NCBI GenBank assembly: GCA_028293725.1
Contig: JAQGOE010000368.1
Span: 1-49,307, forward strand
From: Gammaproteobacteria bacterium
Lineage (GTDB): Bacteria > Pseudomonadota > Gammaproteobacteria > Steroidobacterales > Steroidobacteraceae
Direction of reading: 5' to 3'
DNA: 49,307 bases
The position numbers were made by a program, and so were the translations under genes. The notes below the pieces were generated by a model. The model saw only the letters and a program-made list of their open reading frames with translations, made no database searches and was not told the origin of the DNA. This document shows positions 25,927-33,446 of this stretch, in pieces (position 1 is the stretch's first letter; each line of letters begins with the position of its first letter).

Positions 25927-26315
25927 CAAGTCCCAACACAACGGCGGCTCCGACGGGCCCAGCGCCAGCCGCCCCCGGCTTCGACCTCTACGACCTCCGC
26001 ATCGAAGTCGTCGGCCCGCCCGACAAACCCATCTACTGCGGCGCCAAACTCGGCGACTTCTTCGAGCTCCACGGCGAAATGTTGAAACTCCCGCCTGGAC
26101 AAGGCTTTTCCATCTACTCCCTGGCCGCCCTTCTGCCCTTGTTGCCCGCCAAACAACGCGTCACCGACCCCCATGATTGGATGACGTCGGATGCGGAAGT
26201 CGCCTGCCCGGATCCCAACTGCCCGACTCGCTTCCGCATCACCCGCATCGGGCGGCGCCATTTCAAGCACTCTGACGTGACCGCCGTCCCGCTCCCCGCG
26301 CAGGATTCCCGGTGA
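25923..26315 (+). CDS. TIGR04076 family protein
   Basis: The ATG at 25923 overlaps the gntR stop (ATGA) and has AAGGAGG six bases upstream, so the start is secure; the product has 130 residues. The body reads FDLYDLRIEVVGPPDKPIYC, LGDFFELHGEMLKLPPGQGF, SIYSLAALLPLLPAKQR, then DWMTSDAEVACPDPNCPTRF. These are the hallmarks of the small uncharacterised TIGR04076 family. Three Cys (one in IYCG, two in CPDPNC) could bind a metal. There is no signal or membrane segment. It lies between a regulator and an oxidoreductase with overlapping ends, so a role in the same pathway is likely. I do not know its reaction. Confidence 0.85.
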   Translation: MTSPNTTAAPTGPAPAAPGFDLYDLRIEVVGPPDKPIYCGAKLGDFFELHGEMLKLPPGQGFSIYSLAALLPLLPAKQRVTDPHDWMTSDAEVACPDPNCPTRFRITRIGRRHFKHSDVTAVPLPAQDSR

Positions 26316-27379
26316 TACCGCGCTATACACTCTCCGACGGTTACTCGCTTTCGAGGATCATCAAAGGAGGATGGCACCTCGCCGGCGACCACGGCGTGAT
26401 CGATCCAGAGCAGGCCATCAAAGACATGGCGGTGTTCGTCGAAGCCGGCATCACCACTTTCGACTGCGCCGACATCTATACGGGCGTGGAACAGCTGATC
26501 GGCACGTTCCGCAGCGCCTATCCTACGCTCGCGCCCCTCGTGCAAGTTCACACGAAGTTCGTCCCGGACCTGTCGGATCTGCGCTCGCTCGACCGCCGCT
26601 ATGTCGAAAACATCATCGACCGGTCGTTGCAGCGACTCGGCATGGAGCGTCTCGACCTGGTGCAGTTCCATTGGTGGGATTTCAACATACCCCGCCATGT
26701 AGAGACCGCCCTCGAGCTCGATCGCTTGAGAAAAGCGGGCAAGATCGCGCATATCGGCGTGACCAACTTCGATACACAACGACTCGCCGAGGTCGTCTCG
26801 GCGGGGATTCCAGTGGTCTCCCACCAACTGCAGTACTCGCTGATCGACAACCGCCCCGCCGCGACCATGGTCGACTACTGCCGCTCTCACGACATCGTAC
26901 TGTTGTGCTATGGCACGGTAGGCGGCGGCTTTCTGTCCGAGCGCTGGCTTGGCAAGGCCGAGCCCAACCGCCCCGGCGGACCGTTCGATCTAACCAATCG
27001 CTCCTTGATCAAGTACAAACTCATTATCGAGGATTTCGGCGGCTGGGACCTGTTCCAACAGCTCCTGACGCAACTGGCCAGGATTGCCGCAAAGCACAAC
27101 ACCGATCTGGCCTCCATCGCGTCACGAGCACTGCTGGATCGGCCGCAGGTCGCAGCCGTTATCGTCGGCGCGACCAACACAACGCATCTGCAGGCACATG
27201 CTCAGGTAGGATCGCTGCATCTGGACGCCGACGACCTGGCCGCGATCTCGGCGGTAACCGACCGACGTCGCGGGCCGGAGGGGGATGTCTATCTCCTGGA
27301 GCGCGATCGTACCGGCCGGCACGGGCAGATCATGAAGTACGAGCTGAACGCGGCGCCCGCAGACCCTGCGAAGACTTAG
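26312..27379 (+). CDS. Aldo/keto reductase
   Basis: This is an NAD(P)H-linked carbonyl reductase or alcohol dehydrogenase of the AKR barrel fold. The catalytic tetrad is visible as Asp51, Tyr56 (FDCADIYTG), Lys82 (VHTKFVPD) and His120 (VQFHWWD), and the cofactor end is near SIASRALLDRPQVAAVIVGA. It has 355 residues and is cytoplasmic. The GTG start overlaps the TGA of the TIGR04076 gene (GTGA), so the first three genes are translationally coupled. A TonB-dependent receptor follows after 25 bases. The HWWD sequence and the DYCRSHDIVLLCYGTVGGGF segment are of the type found in AKRs of unknown substrate beside transport genes. Confidence 0.92.
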   Translation: MIPRYTLSDGYSLSRIIKGGWHLAGDHGVIDPEQAIKDMAVFVEAGITTFDCADIYTGVEQLIGTFRSAYPTLAPLVQVHTKFVPDLSDLRSLDRRYVENIIDRSLQRLGMERLDLVQFHWWDFNIPRHVETALELDRLRKAGKIAHIGVTNFDTQRLAEVVSAGIPVVSHQLQYSLIDNRPAATMVDYCRSHDIVLLCYGTVGGGFLSERWLGKAEPNRPGGPFDLTNRSLIKYKLIIEDFGGWDLFQQLLTQLARIAAKHNTDLASIASRALLDRPQVAAVIVGATNTTHLQAHAQVGSLHLDADDLAAISAVTDRRRGPEGDVYLLERDRTGRHGQIMKYELNAAPADPAKT

Positions 27380-27404
27380 ATAATCAAACATGGGGAGTAC
27401 TACA

Positions 27405-29741
27405 ATGAAGAGCAAACGAACCGCGACCCCGGCGCGCGGAATACGCCCGCGCATCGCTCTCACCGCGGCTTTGGCCGGAACCTACGCGCTGGGAAGTGTC
27501 CCAACATGGGCCGCTGACCAGGGCGAGGCAGACACCACCAATCGCCTGCAACCCGCGGCGGATCTGGCGGAAGTTATCGTGACCGCGGAAAAGCGCGACT
27601 CCACGGTACAGAAGACCGCCATCAGTATGACTGCCATCACGGGCGCCGACCTTCAGGCGCAGGGTGTCACCGATCTGGTCGAGGTGGCTCAACAGGTGCC
27701 GGGCGTTTCGTTCAAGACCTCCGGCCCGGGCCAGACAGAGCTGGAAATGCGCGGCCTGACGTCCACCGGCGGCGAATCACCCACTGTGGGCTTCTATCTC
27801 GATGAGACGGCGCTTACTCCGCCCGCCATGGCCCAGAACGGCAAGGTCGTCATCGACCCCGGCCTGTTCGACCTCAACCGCGTCGAAATTCTGCGTGGAC
27901 CGCAAGGTACGCTCTACGGTGCCGGCTCGATGGGCGGGACGGTAAAACTCGTAACGAACCAGCCGGATCTGCAGCGCTTCGGCGTCGACGCTCACGGAGC
28001 CTTCTCGGATACCGACGGCGGCGGCTTCAACCACACCGAGAATGCGATGCTCAACCTGCCCCTGGTGCAGGGCATCGCCGCACTACGCGTCGTCGGCACC
28101 AACGAGAACATCAGCGGCTGGATCGACCGCGACGTCATTAATCCGTTTCCGCTGGAGGTCAACAACAGCACCCAACGTGGCAATGTCGCCGCGGCTCCCG
28201 TCGCTCAACGCTTCAGTGACGCGAACTGGGAAACGCTGCGAGGCGGCCGCGCCGCGCTGCTCGTCAAGCCCACCGACGCGCTGAGCCTCGACGCGGGCAT
28301 CCTCTACCAGAGCATCCATCAGGGCGGCCCCAACACCATCGACGTGCCACCCGGAAACGATGTGCACTACCAGCCCTTCGACGTGTCCGAGCCGTTCGAG
28401 GATAACTTCAATCTCTACACCTTCACGGCGAAATACGATTTCGACGGCTTCCAGATCGTGTCGGCCACCTCGGACTGGACCCGTCACCAACTGCAGACCC
28501 AGGATATTTCCGAGGCCATGCAGGACTACATCGGCGGCTTCCTTGGGCCGCCCGCCAACTTCCCCTTCTCGACTGCTGACGGCGGCTTGGGCGCCGGCTC
28601 GATTTCCGAGGACGACTACTCCCGTCAAGTCAGTGAGGAACTGCGCGCCGCCTCCACCGGCAACGGCCCGTGGCAGTGGCTCGGAGGCGCTTACTACAGC
28701 AGCTTCCACGCTACCTCGCACGTGTACTCCTATTACGACGGATTCACCGCGCTGTTTGGAACCAACAACCTGGCCGACAATCACCGCCTCCTGAACGTCG
28801 ACCAGTACGCGCTGTTTGGCGAGACCTCGTACGAGATGCCCAACCACCTGAAGTCGACCGTCGGGTTTCGTTACTTCATGTACCACAGCAATTCGGACAC
28901 CTCCGTCAGCGGTGTGTCGGCGAACGGCACGAGCGCTACGCTGCACGCCAACGCGCAAAACTCCGGCGTGACTCCGAAAATCAATCTCGCCTACATTCCG
29001 GACGACAATACGACGATCTACGGAACGATCTCCAAGGGCTTCCGCCCGGGCGGCCCCAACTCGCCGATCCCACCGCCCTGCACCCCGGCACCGGAGCAGT
29101 TCGGCCCGGACAGTGTCTGGAGCTATGAGCTCGGTGAGAAACTGCGTTTCGCCGAGTCGCGCGTCTCCGTGAACGGCGCTATCTACTACGAGGACTGGTC
29201 GAACATTCAGCAGCAGGTGGCCCCGCCCTGCGGCTATAAGTTCACCACGAACGCCGGCAAGGCCAAGGTGTACGGCGCGGAGTTGGAAGTGGCGGTTATC
29301 CCGGTGATTGGACTCACGCTCACGGAGAGCGTCGGGTACACTCACGCCACGAACTCCACCACGCTCCCCGAGGCCGGCATCGTCGCGGGTGATCGCCTGC
29401 TCGACGTTCCGAAGGTCACGTCGAACACGAGTGCCACGTATCGTTATCCGCTGCCATTGTCGCAACCCATGAACCTCGTCGTGCGGGTGAACAACAGCTA
29501 CGTGGATTCGATCCAGGACATCACCTACGCTCGCAACACTCTGCCGTCCTACGACCTGGTGAACTCGCGGGTTGGACTCGAGTCCGATCACTGGTCGGCG
29601 ATGTTCTTCGTGGATAACCTGACCAACAAGATAGCGTTGTTGAGCAATACGGGCGCCCTCTCCGCGAACGTCCCGATCTTCAACCGGGTCGCGACCAACC
29701 AGCCGCGGACCTTCGGAGTCGACTTGAACTACAAATTCTGA
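27405..29741 (+). CDS. TonB-dependent outer-membrane receptor
   Basis: This is an active importer across the outer membrane. The ATG at 27405 has GGGGAG seven bases upstream (778 residues). An N-terminal signal (IALTAALAGTYALGSVPTWAAD) precedes a TonB-box-like EVIVTAEKRDSTVQ, the plug domain (ISMTAITGADLQAQGVTDLV; VEILRGPQGTLYGAGSMGGT) and a beta-barrel ending in the expected aromatic residue (GVDLNYKF). The plug lacks cobalamin- or siderophore-specific marks I could recognise. The IVTAEKR...LRGPQGTLYG class is typical of receptors for plant-derived or aromatic compounds and oligosaccharides in TonB-rich bacteria. It sits between the GntR/AKR genes and an MFS transporter, suggesting a complete uptake route for one compound. 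Confidence 0.94.
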   Translation: MKSKRTATPARGIRPRIALTAALAGTYALGSVPTWAADQGEADTTNRLQPAADLAEVIVTAEKRDSTVQKTAISMTAITGADLQAQGVTDLVEVAQQVPGVSFKTSGPGQTELEMRGLTSTGGESPTVGFYLDETALTPPAMAQNGKVVIDPGLFDLNRVEILRGPQGTLYGAGSMGGTVKLVTNQPDLQRFGVDAHGAFSDTDGGGFNHTENAMLNLPLVQGIAALRVVGTNENISGWIDRDVINPFPLEVNNSTQRGNVAAAPVAQRFSDANWETLRGGRAALLVKPTDALSLDAGILYQSIHQGGPNTIDVPPGNDVHYQPFDVSEPFEDNFNLYTFTAKYDFDGFQIVSATSDWTRHQLQTQDISEAMQDYIGGFLGPPANFPFSTADGGLGAGSISEDDYSRQVSEELRAASTGNGPWQWLGGAYYSSFHATSHVYSYYDGFTALFGTNNLADNHRLLNVDQYALFGETSYEMPNHLKSTVGFRYFMYHSNSDTSVSGVSANGTSATLHANAQNSGVTPKINLAYIPDDNTTIYGTISKGFRPGGPNSPIPPPCTPAPEQFGPDSVWSYELGEKLRFAESRVSVNGAIYYEDWSNIQQQVAPPCGYKFTTNAGKAKVYGAELEVAVIPVIGLTLTESVGYTHATNSTTLPEAGIVAGDRLLDVPKVTSNTSATYRYPLPLSQPMNLVVRVNNSYVDSIQDITYARNTLPSYDLVNSRVGLESDHWSAMFFVDNLTNKIALLSNTGALSANVPIFNRVATNQPRTFGVDLNYKF

Positions 29742-29756
29742 CGGGCCGCGCAGGCC

Positions 29757-31076
29757 ATGCCCGACGCAAGCGGCTACCCGAGCCGACCTTACGCCTGGAC
29801 CGTCGTAGCGATTCTGATTGCTACGGCGGTCCTGTCGTACACAGACCGGCAGGTGCTCAGCCTGCTGGTCGATCCCATCCGCGGCGAGTTGGGAATCAGC
29901 GATACGCAGGTGAGCCTTCTGCTGGGCACGGCGTTCGCGGTCGTCTATGGAATCGCTGGGATTCCCCTCGGGTTTCTTGCCGACAGGACCTCGCGCCGTA
30001 ATCTGATCTTCGCGGGCGTGGTCGTCTGGAGTTGCGGCACGCTGGCTTGCGGTTTTTCACACAGCTTTGGACAACTGTTCGCCGCCCGAATCGTCGTCGG
30101 GTTGGGTGAAGCGGTGCTGTCGCCGGCAGCGATCTCGCTGATCAGCGACTATTTTCCGCCCGCGCGCCGTGGCACAGCGGTAGGTTTCTTTCTCAGCGGC
30201 ATCGCCATGGGCATTGGAGCGGCCATCCTCATCGGTGGCGGCGTGTTGCACGTGGTGGAGAGCGGCGTTCTGGCGGGTACGCCACTCGCCGGGCAGCCAG
30301 CGTGGCGCCTGGTGCTGCTGCTGATCGGCGCACCGGGCCTGCTATGGTCACTGGCAATACTCCTGATCAAGGAGCCGGCGCGAAAGACGACAGAGGACTC
30401 AACAGACGCAGGCGCGAGCACGCTAACCTCCGCCCCACGCTCCGCCCCCTGGTCCCGCGTAATCCCCATCTACCTCGTAGTCGCCACCGCCTCGCTGGTC
30501 GACAACGCCGTAGGCGCCTGGGCCCCCACCCTACTAATCCGCGAATTCACCCGCGACCCCGCTCAGATCGGCGTTCAGCTGGGCTTCCTGCTCACCGCCG
30601 GCTTCGGCGGCGGCGTGTTACTAGGCGGCTGGTTAGCCGACCGCGCCGGCAGCCGCGGCGGCTCATCCTACAAACTGGGAGTCTGCCTCCTTTCCGGCCT
30701 CCTGATCCTCCCCGTCTCCTTCCTGATCAACGCCAGCGAATTCAACCTGGTCCTGCTGTCCGTGCCGTTGTATTTCGCCCTGTCGGGCATCGTCACAGCA
30801 TGCGGCTTCTCCGCAATTCTCGACGTGGTTCCCAACCGATCGCGCGGCCTCGCCATGGCGATCAGTTTTTTCCTCAACGTCGCACTCGGCGCCGGCCTCG
30901 GCCCGAGCGCCGTGACCGCAGCCAGCGACTACGTGTTTGGCGCCGCCGCGGGTCTGGGCCCGGCGATTACTCTGACGGTGGCTGCCGGCTACGCGGTCGC
31001 GGCGGCCGCAGCCCTGGCAGGACTGTCCTTACTCAGGACGCGGCATCCCACGAACCCGGGCGAAGTGCACCGATGA
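29757..31076 (+). CDS. MFS transporter (spinster/anion:cation symporter-like)
   Basis: This is an inner-membrane transporter with 12 predicted helices and 439 residues. Helix 1 contains AVLSYTDRQVLSLLVDPIRG, and GFLADRTSRRNLIF is motif A of the family; VGLGEAVLSPAAISLISDYF and RRGTAVGFFLSGIAMGIGA follow. Sequences with YTDRQVL and GEA motifs usually sit beside TonB receptors and catabolic genes for organic acids or sugars. It follows the receptor by 15 bases and is probably in the same operon: receptor across the outer membrane, this protein across the inner. The end is convergent with the AbrB-type gene, 29 bases away; I see no clear hairpin between them. Confidence 0.9.
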   Translation: MPDASGYPSRPYAWTVVAILIATAVLSYTDRQVLSLLVDPIRGELGISDTQVSLLLGTAFAVVYGIAGIPLGFLADRTSRRNLIFAGVVVWSCGTLACGFSHSFGQLFAARIVVGLGEAVLSPAAISLISDYFPPARRGTAVGFFLSGIAMGIGAAILIGGGVLHVVESGVLAGTPLAGQPAWRLVLLLIGAPGLLWSLAILLIKEPARKTTEDSTDAGASTLTSAPRSAPWSRVIPIYLVVATASLVDNAVGAWAPTLLIREFTRDPAQIGVQLGFLLTAGFGGGVLLGGWLADRAGSRGGSSYKLGVCLLSGLLILPVSFLINASEFNLVLLSVPLYFALSGIVTACGFSAILDVVPNRSRGLAMAISFFLNVALGAGLGPSAVTAASDYVFGAAAGLGPAITLTVAAGYAVAAAAALAGLSLLRTRHPTNPGEVHR

Positions 31077-31105
31077 GAACGTACCCAGCGCCAACACCCC
31101 CCCTT

Positions 31106-32149
31106 TCAAAGATCCGCGTACGCGGCAAAGAATCGGGCCATCGGCGGCCCCAGTACCAGAACAGCCACCAGCCGCGCCATTTGCATGGCCATCACAAATG
31201 ACGCATCCACCTTGCTGGCCGCAGCGATGATCGCGACCGAGTCAGCACCTCCGGGACTCGTCGCCAGATAAGCCGTTAACGGATCGATCCCCACCAACAC
31301 GACCAGCAACGCCCCGAGCGCGGCGCAGAATGCAACCAGCACCAACGTGCAAACCAGCACACGAGGCAACGCCTTGGCCGCGTGAACCAACAGCGGGCGC
31401 GTAAATCGCAGCCCGATCCGCCACCCGACCACCGCATAGGCAAGCGTCAACAACCAACGCGGCAACTCGATCGTGATCAACCCAAACCGGGTCAGGACGA
31501 TTCCCGCCACGAGCGGTATCAACAACGCTCCAGCCTGCAACCGCAACATGTTGCCCAATACGGCGCCCAGCACCGCCAGCGCAATCGTCTCGATCAGCGG
31601 CACCCACGCTATCGGCGGAAACCACACAACCGCCTGGACAGCGGCGTGCGCGACATGCAAACCCGCCAGCCGCGCTACGAGCGAGGCCACCGCCGCCACG
31701 ATAACCACCCGCAGGTATTGCATGAACGCAACCAGTTGCGCGTCAGCCCCATGCGCTTCCGCCATCAAAACCATCGTCGTCGCGCCGCCCGGACTCAAGC
31801 CCCACAGAGCTGTGCTTCCGGGTAGAACCTTCATACGACTCAGCAGCAGCCCGAGCAGCGCACTAGCGGCGATGACCGACAGCGCGCCGAAAACAAACAC
31901 CGGCCAATGCCCAGCTATCTCCCCGGCGACCGACAGCGGCAGCATCTTCGCCACCATGCAACCGATGAGACCCTGTGCCAGCACGAAGGGCCGGTTCGGA
32001 ACGTCCACCCGTCCGCCGTTCGTGGTCACGAGAATCCCCGCCACGATGGGACCCAGCAGCAAGGCGGCGGGTAGGGCAAACCACAGCAACACGGCACTCA
32101 CCGCAGCCGAAAGTCCAATCAGTAGCAGCCACTGCAGCGTCAGATTCAA
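31106..32149 (-). CDS. AbrB-type membrane protein (PF05145, duplicated membrane domain)
   Basis: The protein is very hydrophobic with two similar halves, each ending in an SPGGA motif (GLSPGGATTMVLMAEAHGAD and TSPGGADSVAIIAAAS), as in the membrane AbrB duplication family that includes E. coli AbrB and AmoA-like proteins. It is not related to the DNA-binding AbrB regulator of Bacillus. Transport is suspected but the substrate is unknown. The frame is open far upstream, but that part overlaps tetR. I chose the TTG at 32149 (MNLTLQWLLLIGLSAAV, 347 residues) because it matches the family length and has GGGGA upstream. It is divergent from tetR, with palindromic sites between them, so repression by that TetR is likely. 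Confidence 0.82.
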   Translation of the reverse strand: MNLTLQWLLLIGLSAAVSAVLLWFALPAALLLGPIVAGILVTTNGGRVDVPNRPFVLAQGLIGCMVAKMLPLSVAGEIAGHWPVFVFGALSVIAASALLGLLLSRMKVLPGSTALWGLSPGGATTMVLMAEAHGADAQLVAFMQYLRVVIVAAVASLVARLAGLHVAHAAVQAVVWFPPIAWVPLIETIALAVLGAVLGNMLRLQAGALLIPLVAGIVLTRFGLITIELPRWLLTLAYAVVGWRIGLRFTRPLLVHAAKALPRVLVCTLVLVAFCAALGALLVVLVGIDPLTAYLATSPGGADSVAIIAAASKVDASFVMAMQMARLVAVLVLGPPMARFFAAYADL

Positions 32150-32172
32150 ATCCGGGTCCCCGCGCGCTATTA

Positions 32173-32190
32173 TGCGAGGGTCTCCTCGCA
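32173..32190 (+). promoter_or_regulatory. Candidate TetR operator 1 (TGCGAGG-4-CCTCGCA)
   Basis: A perfect 7-base inverted repeat with a 4-base spacer lies between the divergent AbrB-type gene (start 32149) and tetR (start 32207). On the AbrB-gene strand a CATAAT box directly follows it, so a bound repressor would cover that promoter. Confidence 0.6.
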
Positions 32191-32200
32191 AAAAAGATAG

Positions 32201-32217
32201 TAGAGGATGCCCTCGCA
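32201..32217 (+). promoter_or_regulatory. Candidate TetR operator 2, overlapping the tetR start codon
   Basis: TAGAGG-ATGC-CCTCGCA repeats the GAGG-4-CCTCGCA core of operator 1 at a centre-to-centre distance of 27 bases. The right half-site is exact; the left half matches only in GAGG. It covers the tetR start codon, which suits autoregulation. Confidence 0.45.
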
Positions 32218-32827
32218 AATAGCAACGAAGCCCGCTCCCGCCGCCGCACGTCCCCCAAAACGCCAACGCGGACGCCTGCGAGTCGCCGCCATCCTCCAAT
32301 CCGCCCGCGAGGTCTTCATGGAAAAAGGCTACGATGCCGCCACCATGACCGAGATAGCGGCGCGCTCCGGGACGGCGATCGGCTCGCTCTACCGGTTTTT
32401 TCCTTCGAAGGAATCTTTGTCCGACGCCCTCTTGCTCCACTACGTAGAACAGATGACTGAAGGACTAGCCGCGCTGACGGCGCGCACAACTGACATGACC
32501 CCGGATGTCGTCGCCGCCTCCCTCGTCGACCTGATGCTCGGGATGAAAGACGAGCGCACCTTCGTGATTGCGCTGACGGAGGCTCGCGGCACGAACCCAG
32601 GTCTGAAAGCGCGCTATCGCGAAGCCATGAAACATGGCCTCACAGGCGTCATACGCAAGGTGGTGCCCCGCTTATCCCGGGCCAGGTCGGAGTCGATGGC
32701 GGTCGTCCTGCTGCACCTTCTGAGAGCGATCTATCGCACGGCGGCCGAAGAAGAGCCGACAACGCAGCGCGCCGTGTTAGCCGAAATGCGCGATCTCATC
32801 CGCCTCTACCTGGTGTCGGCACACTGA
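32207..32827 (+). CDS. TetR-family transcriptional regulator
   Basis: The 206-residue protein has a basic, Pro/Ala-rich N-terminal tail followed by the TetR helix-turn-helix: AAILQSAREVFMEKGYDAAT, then MTEIAARSGTAIGSLYRFFP and SKESLSDALLLHY. The C-terminal helical half is a ligand-binding and dimer domain with no specific motif. The start codon touches a GAGG with no spacing, so the ribosome site is unusual; no better in-frame start gives the full helix-turn-helix. It probably represses itself and the divergent AbrB-type gene through the repeated GAGG-4-CCTC sites. The rhomboid gene overlaps its stop by one base (TGATG) and may be co-regulated. Confidence 0.92.
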   Translation: MPSQIATKPAPAAARPPKRQRGRLRVAAILQSAREVFMEKGYDAATMTEIAARSGTAIGSLYRFFPSKESLSDALLLHYVEQMTEGLAALTARTTDMTPDVVAASLVDLMLGMKDERTFVIALTEARGTNPGLKARYREAMKHGLTGVIRKVVPRLSRARSESMAVVLLHLLRAIYRTAAEEEPTTQRAVLAEMRDLIRLYLVSAH

Positions 32828-33429
32828 TGTTGGGCGGCGCAACAATGTCGGGCGCAATGATCATCATGGTGTTGACGATCGTCGTCAGCGCGATCGGCCT
32901 CATGTCCCGCCAGGTCATCGAGCGGGCGGTGTTGCGCCCCTATGCGATCGCGCACGGCTCGGGTTACGCGACGCTGCTCTCCAGCGGGTTCGTCCACGCG
33001 GATATCGGACACCTGCTGTTTAATCTCATCACCTACTATTCGTTCGCTTTTCCACTCGAGCGCGCGATCGGGCAATTACCCTTCGAGGTGTTGTATTTCT
33101 GCGGGCTGCTGATCAGCAACATCGGCACCTCCATCAAGCACCGCAACGAGCCGAACTATGCCTCCCTGGGCGCCTCGGGGGCCATCCTGGCCGTACTGTT
33201 CGCCTCGATCGTGTATTTCCCGCGGCAGCGGCTGGTCATTCTGCCCATCCCGGTGCCGATCCCGGCGCCGCTGTTCGCCGTCGCCTACCTGGCCTTCAGC
33301 TATTACTCATCGGGACGCTCGCAGGACCGCATCAATCACGACGCGCATATCTTCGGCGCGCTAACCGGCCTGGCGTTCGTGCTAGTCACCGCCCCCGAGC
33401 GCTTCCGCGACCTACTGCATTGGTTTTAA
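32827..33429 (+). CDS. Rhomboid-family intramembrane serine protease
   Basis: The enzyme cleaves membrane helices within the inner membrane. The 200-residue protein has about six hydrophobic helices, the loop/helix-2 signature SGFVHADIGHLLFNLITYY, the catalytic Ser117 in SLGASGAI, and the catalytic His174 in HDAHIFGALTG. It is the short bacterial form without an extra cytoplasmic domain. The start at 32827 overlaps the tetR stop; a second ATG 18 bases later (MSGAM) is also possible. A P-rich loop (LPIPVPIPAPL, near 139-149) between helices is uncommon. The gene ends convergent with the OFA transporter, 17 bases away. Confidence 0.9.
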   Translation: MLGGATMSGAMIIMVLTIVVSAIGLMSRQVIERAVLRPYAIAHGSGYATLLSSGFVHADIGHLLFNLITYYSFAFPLERAIGQLPFEVLYFCGLLISNIGTSIKHRNEPNYASLGASGAILAVLFASIVYFPRQRLVILPIPVPIPAPLFAVAYLAFSYYSSGRSQDRINHDAHIFGALTGLAFVLVTAPERFRDLLHWF

Positions 33430-33446
33430 CCCGGCCCGCGTAGGGG

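Noticed and set aside
26371..27408. A 345-codon frame in the same direction as the aldo/keto reductase gene
   Set aside because: It is an alternative frame of the reductase gene, Arg/Pro-rich, without motifs; the reductase frame has the full catalytic tetrad.
28083..29591. A 502-codon open frame on the minus strand opposite the other TonB receptor gene
   Set aside because: There is no family motif or ribosome site, and the plus strand holds an intact receptor with signal, plug and barrel.
31106..32149. Reading the AbrB-named protein as a transcription regulator
   Set aside because: The sequence is a duplicated polytopic membrane protein with SPGGA motifs, not a DNA-binding AbrB.
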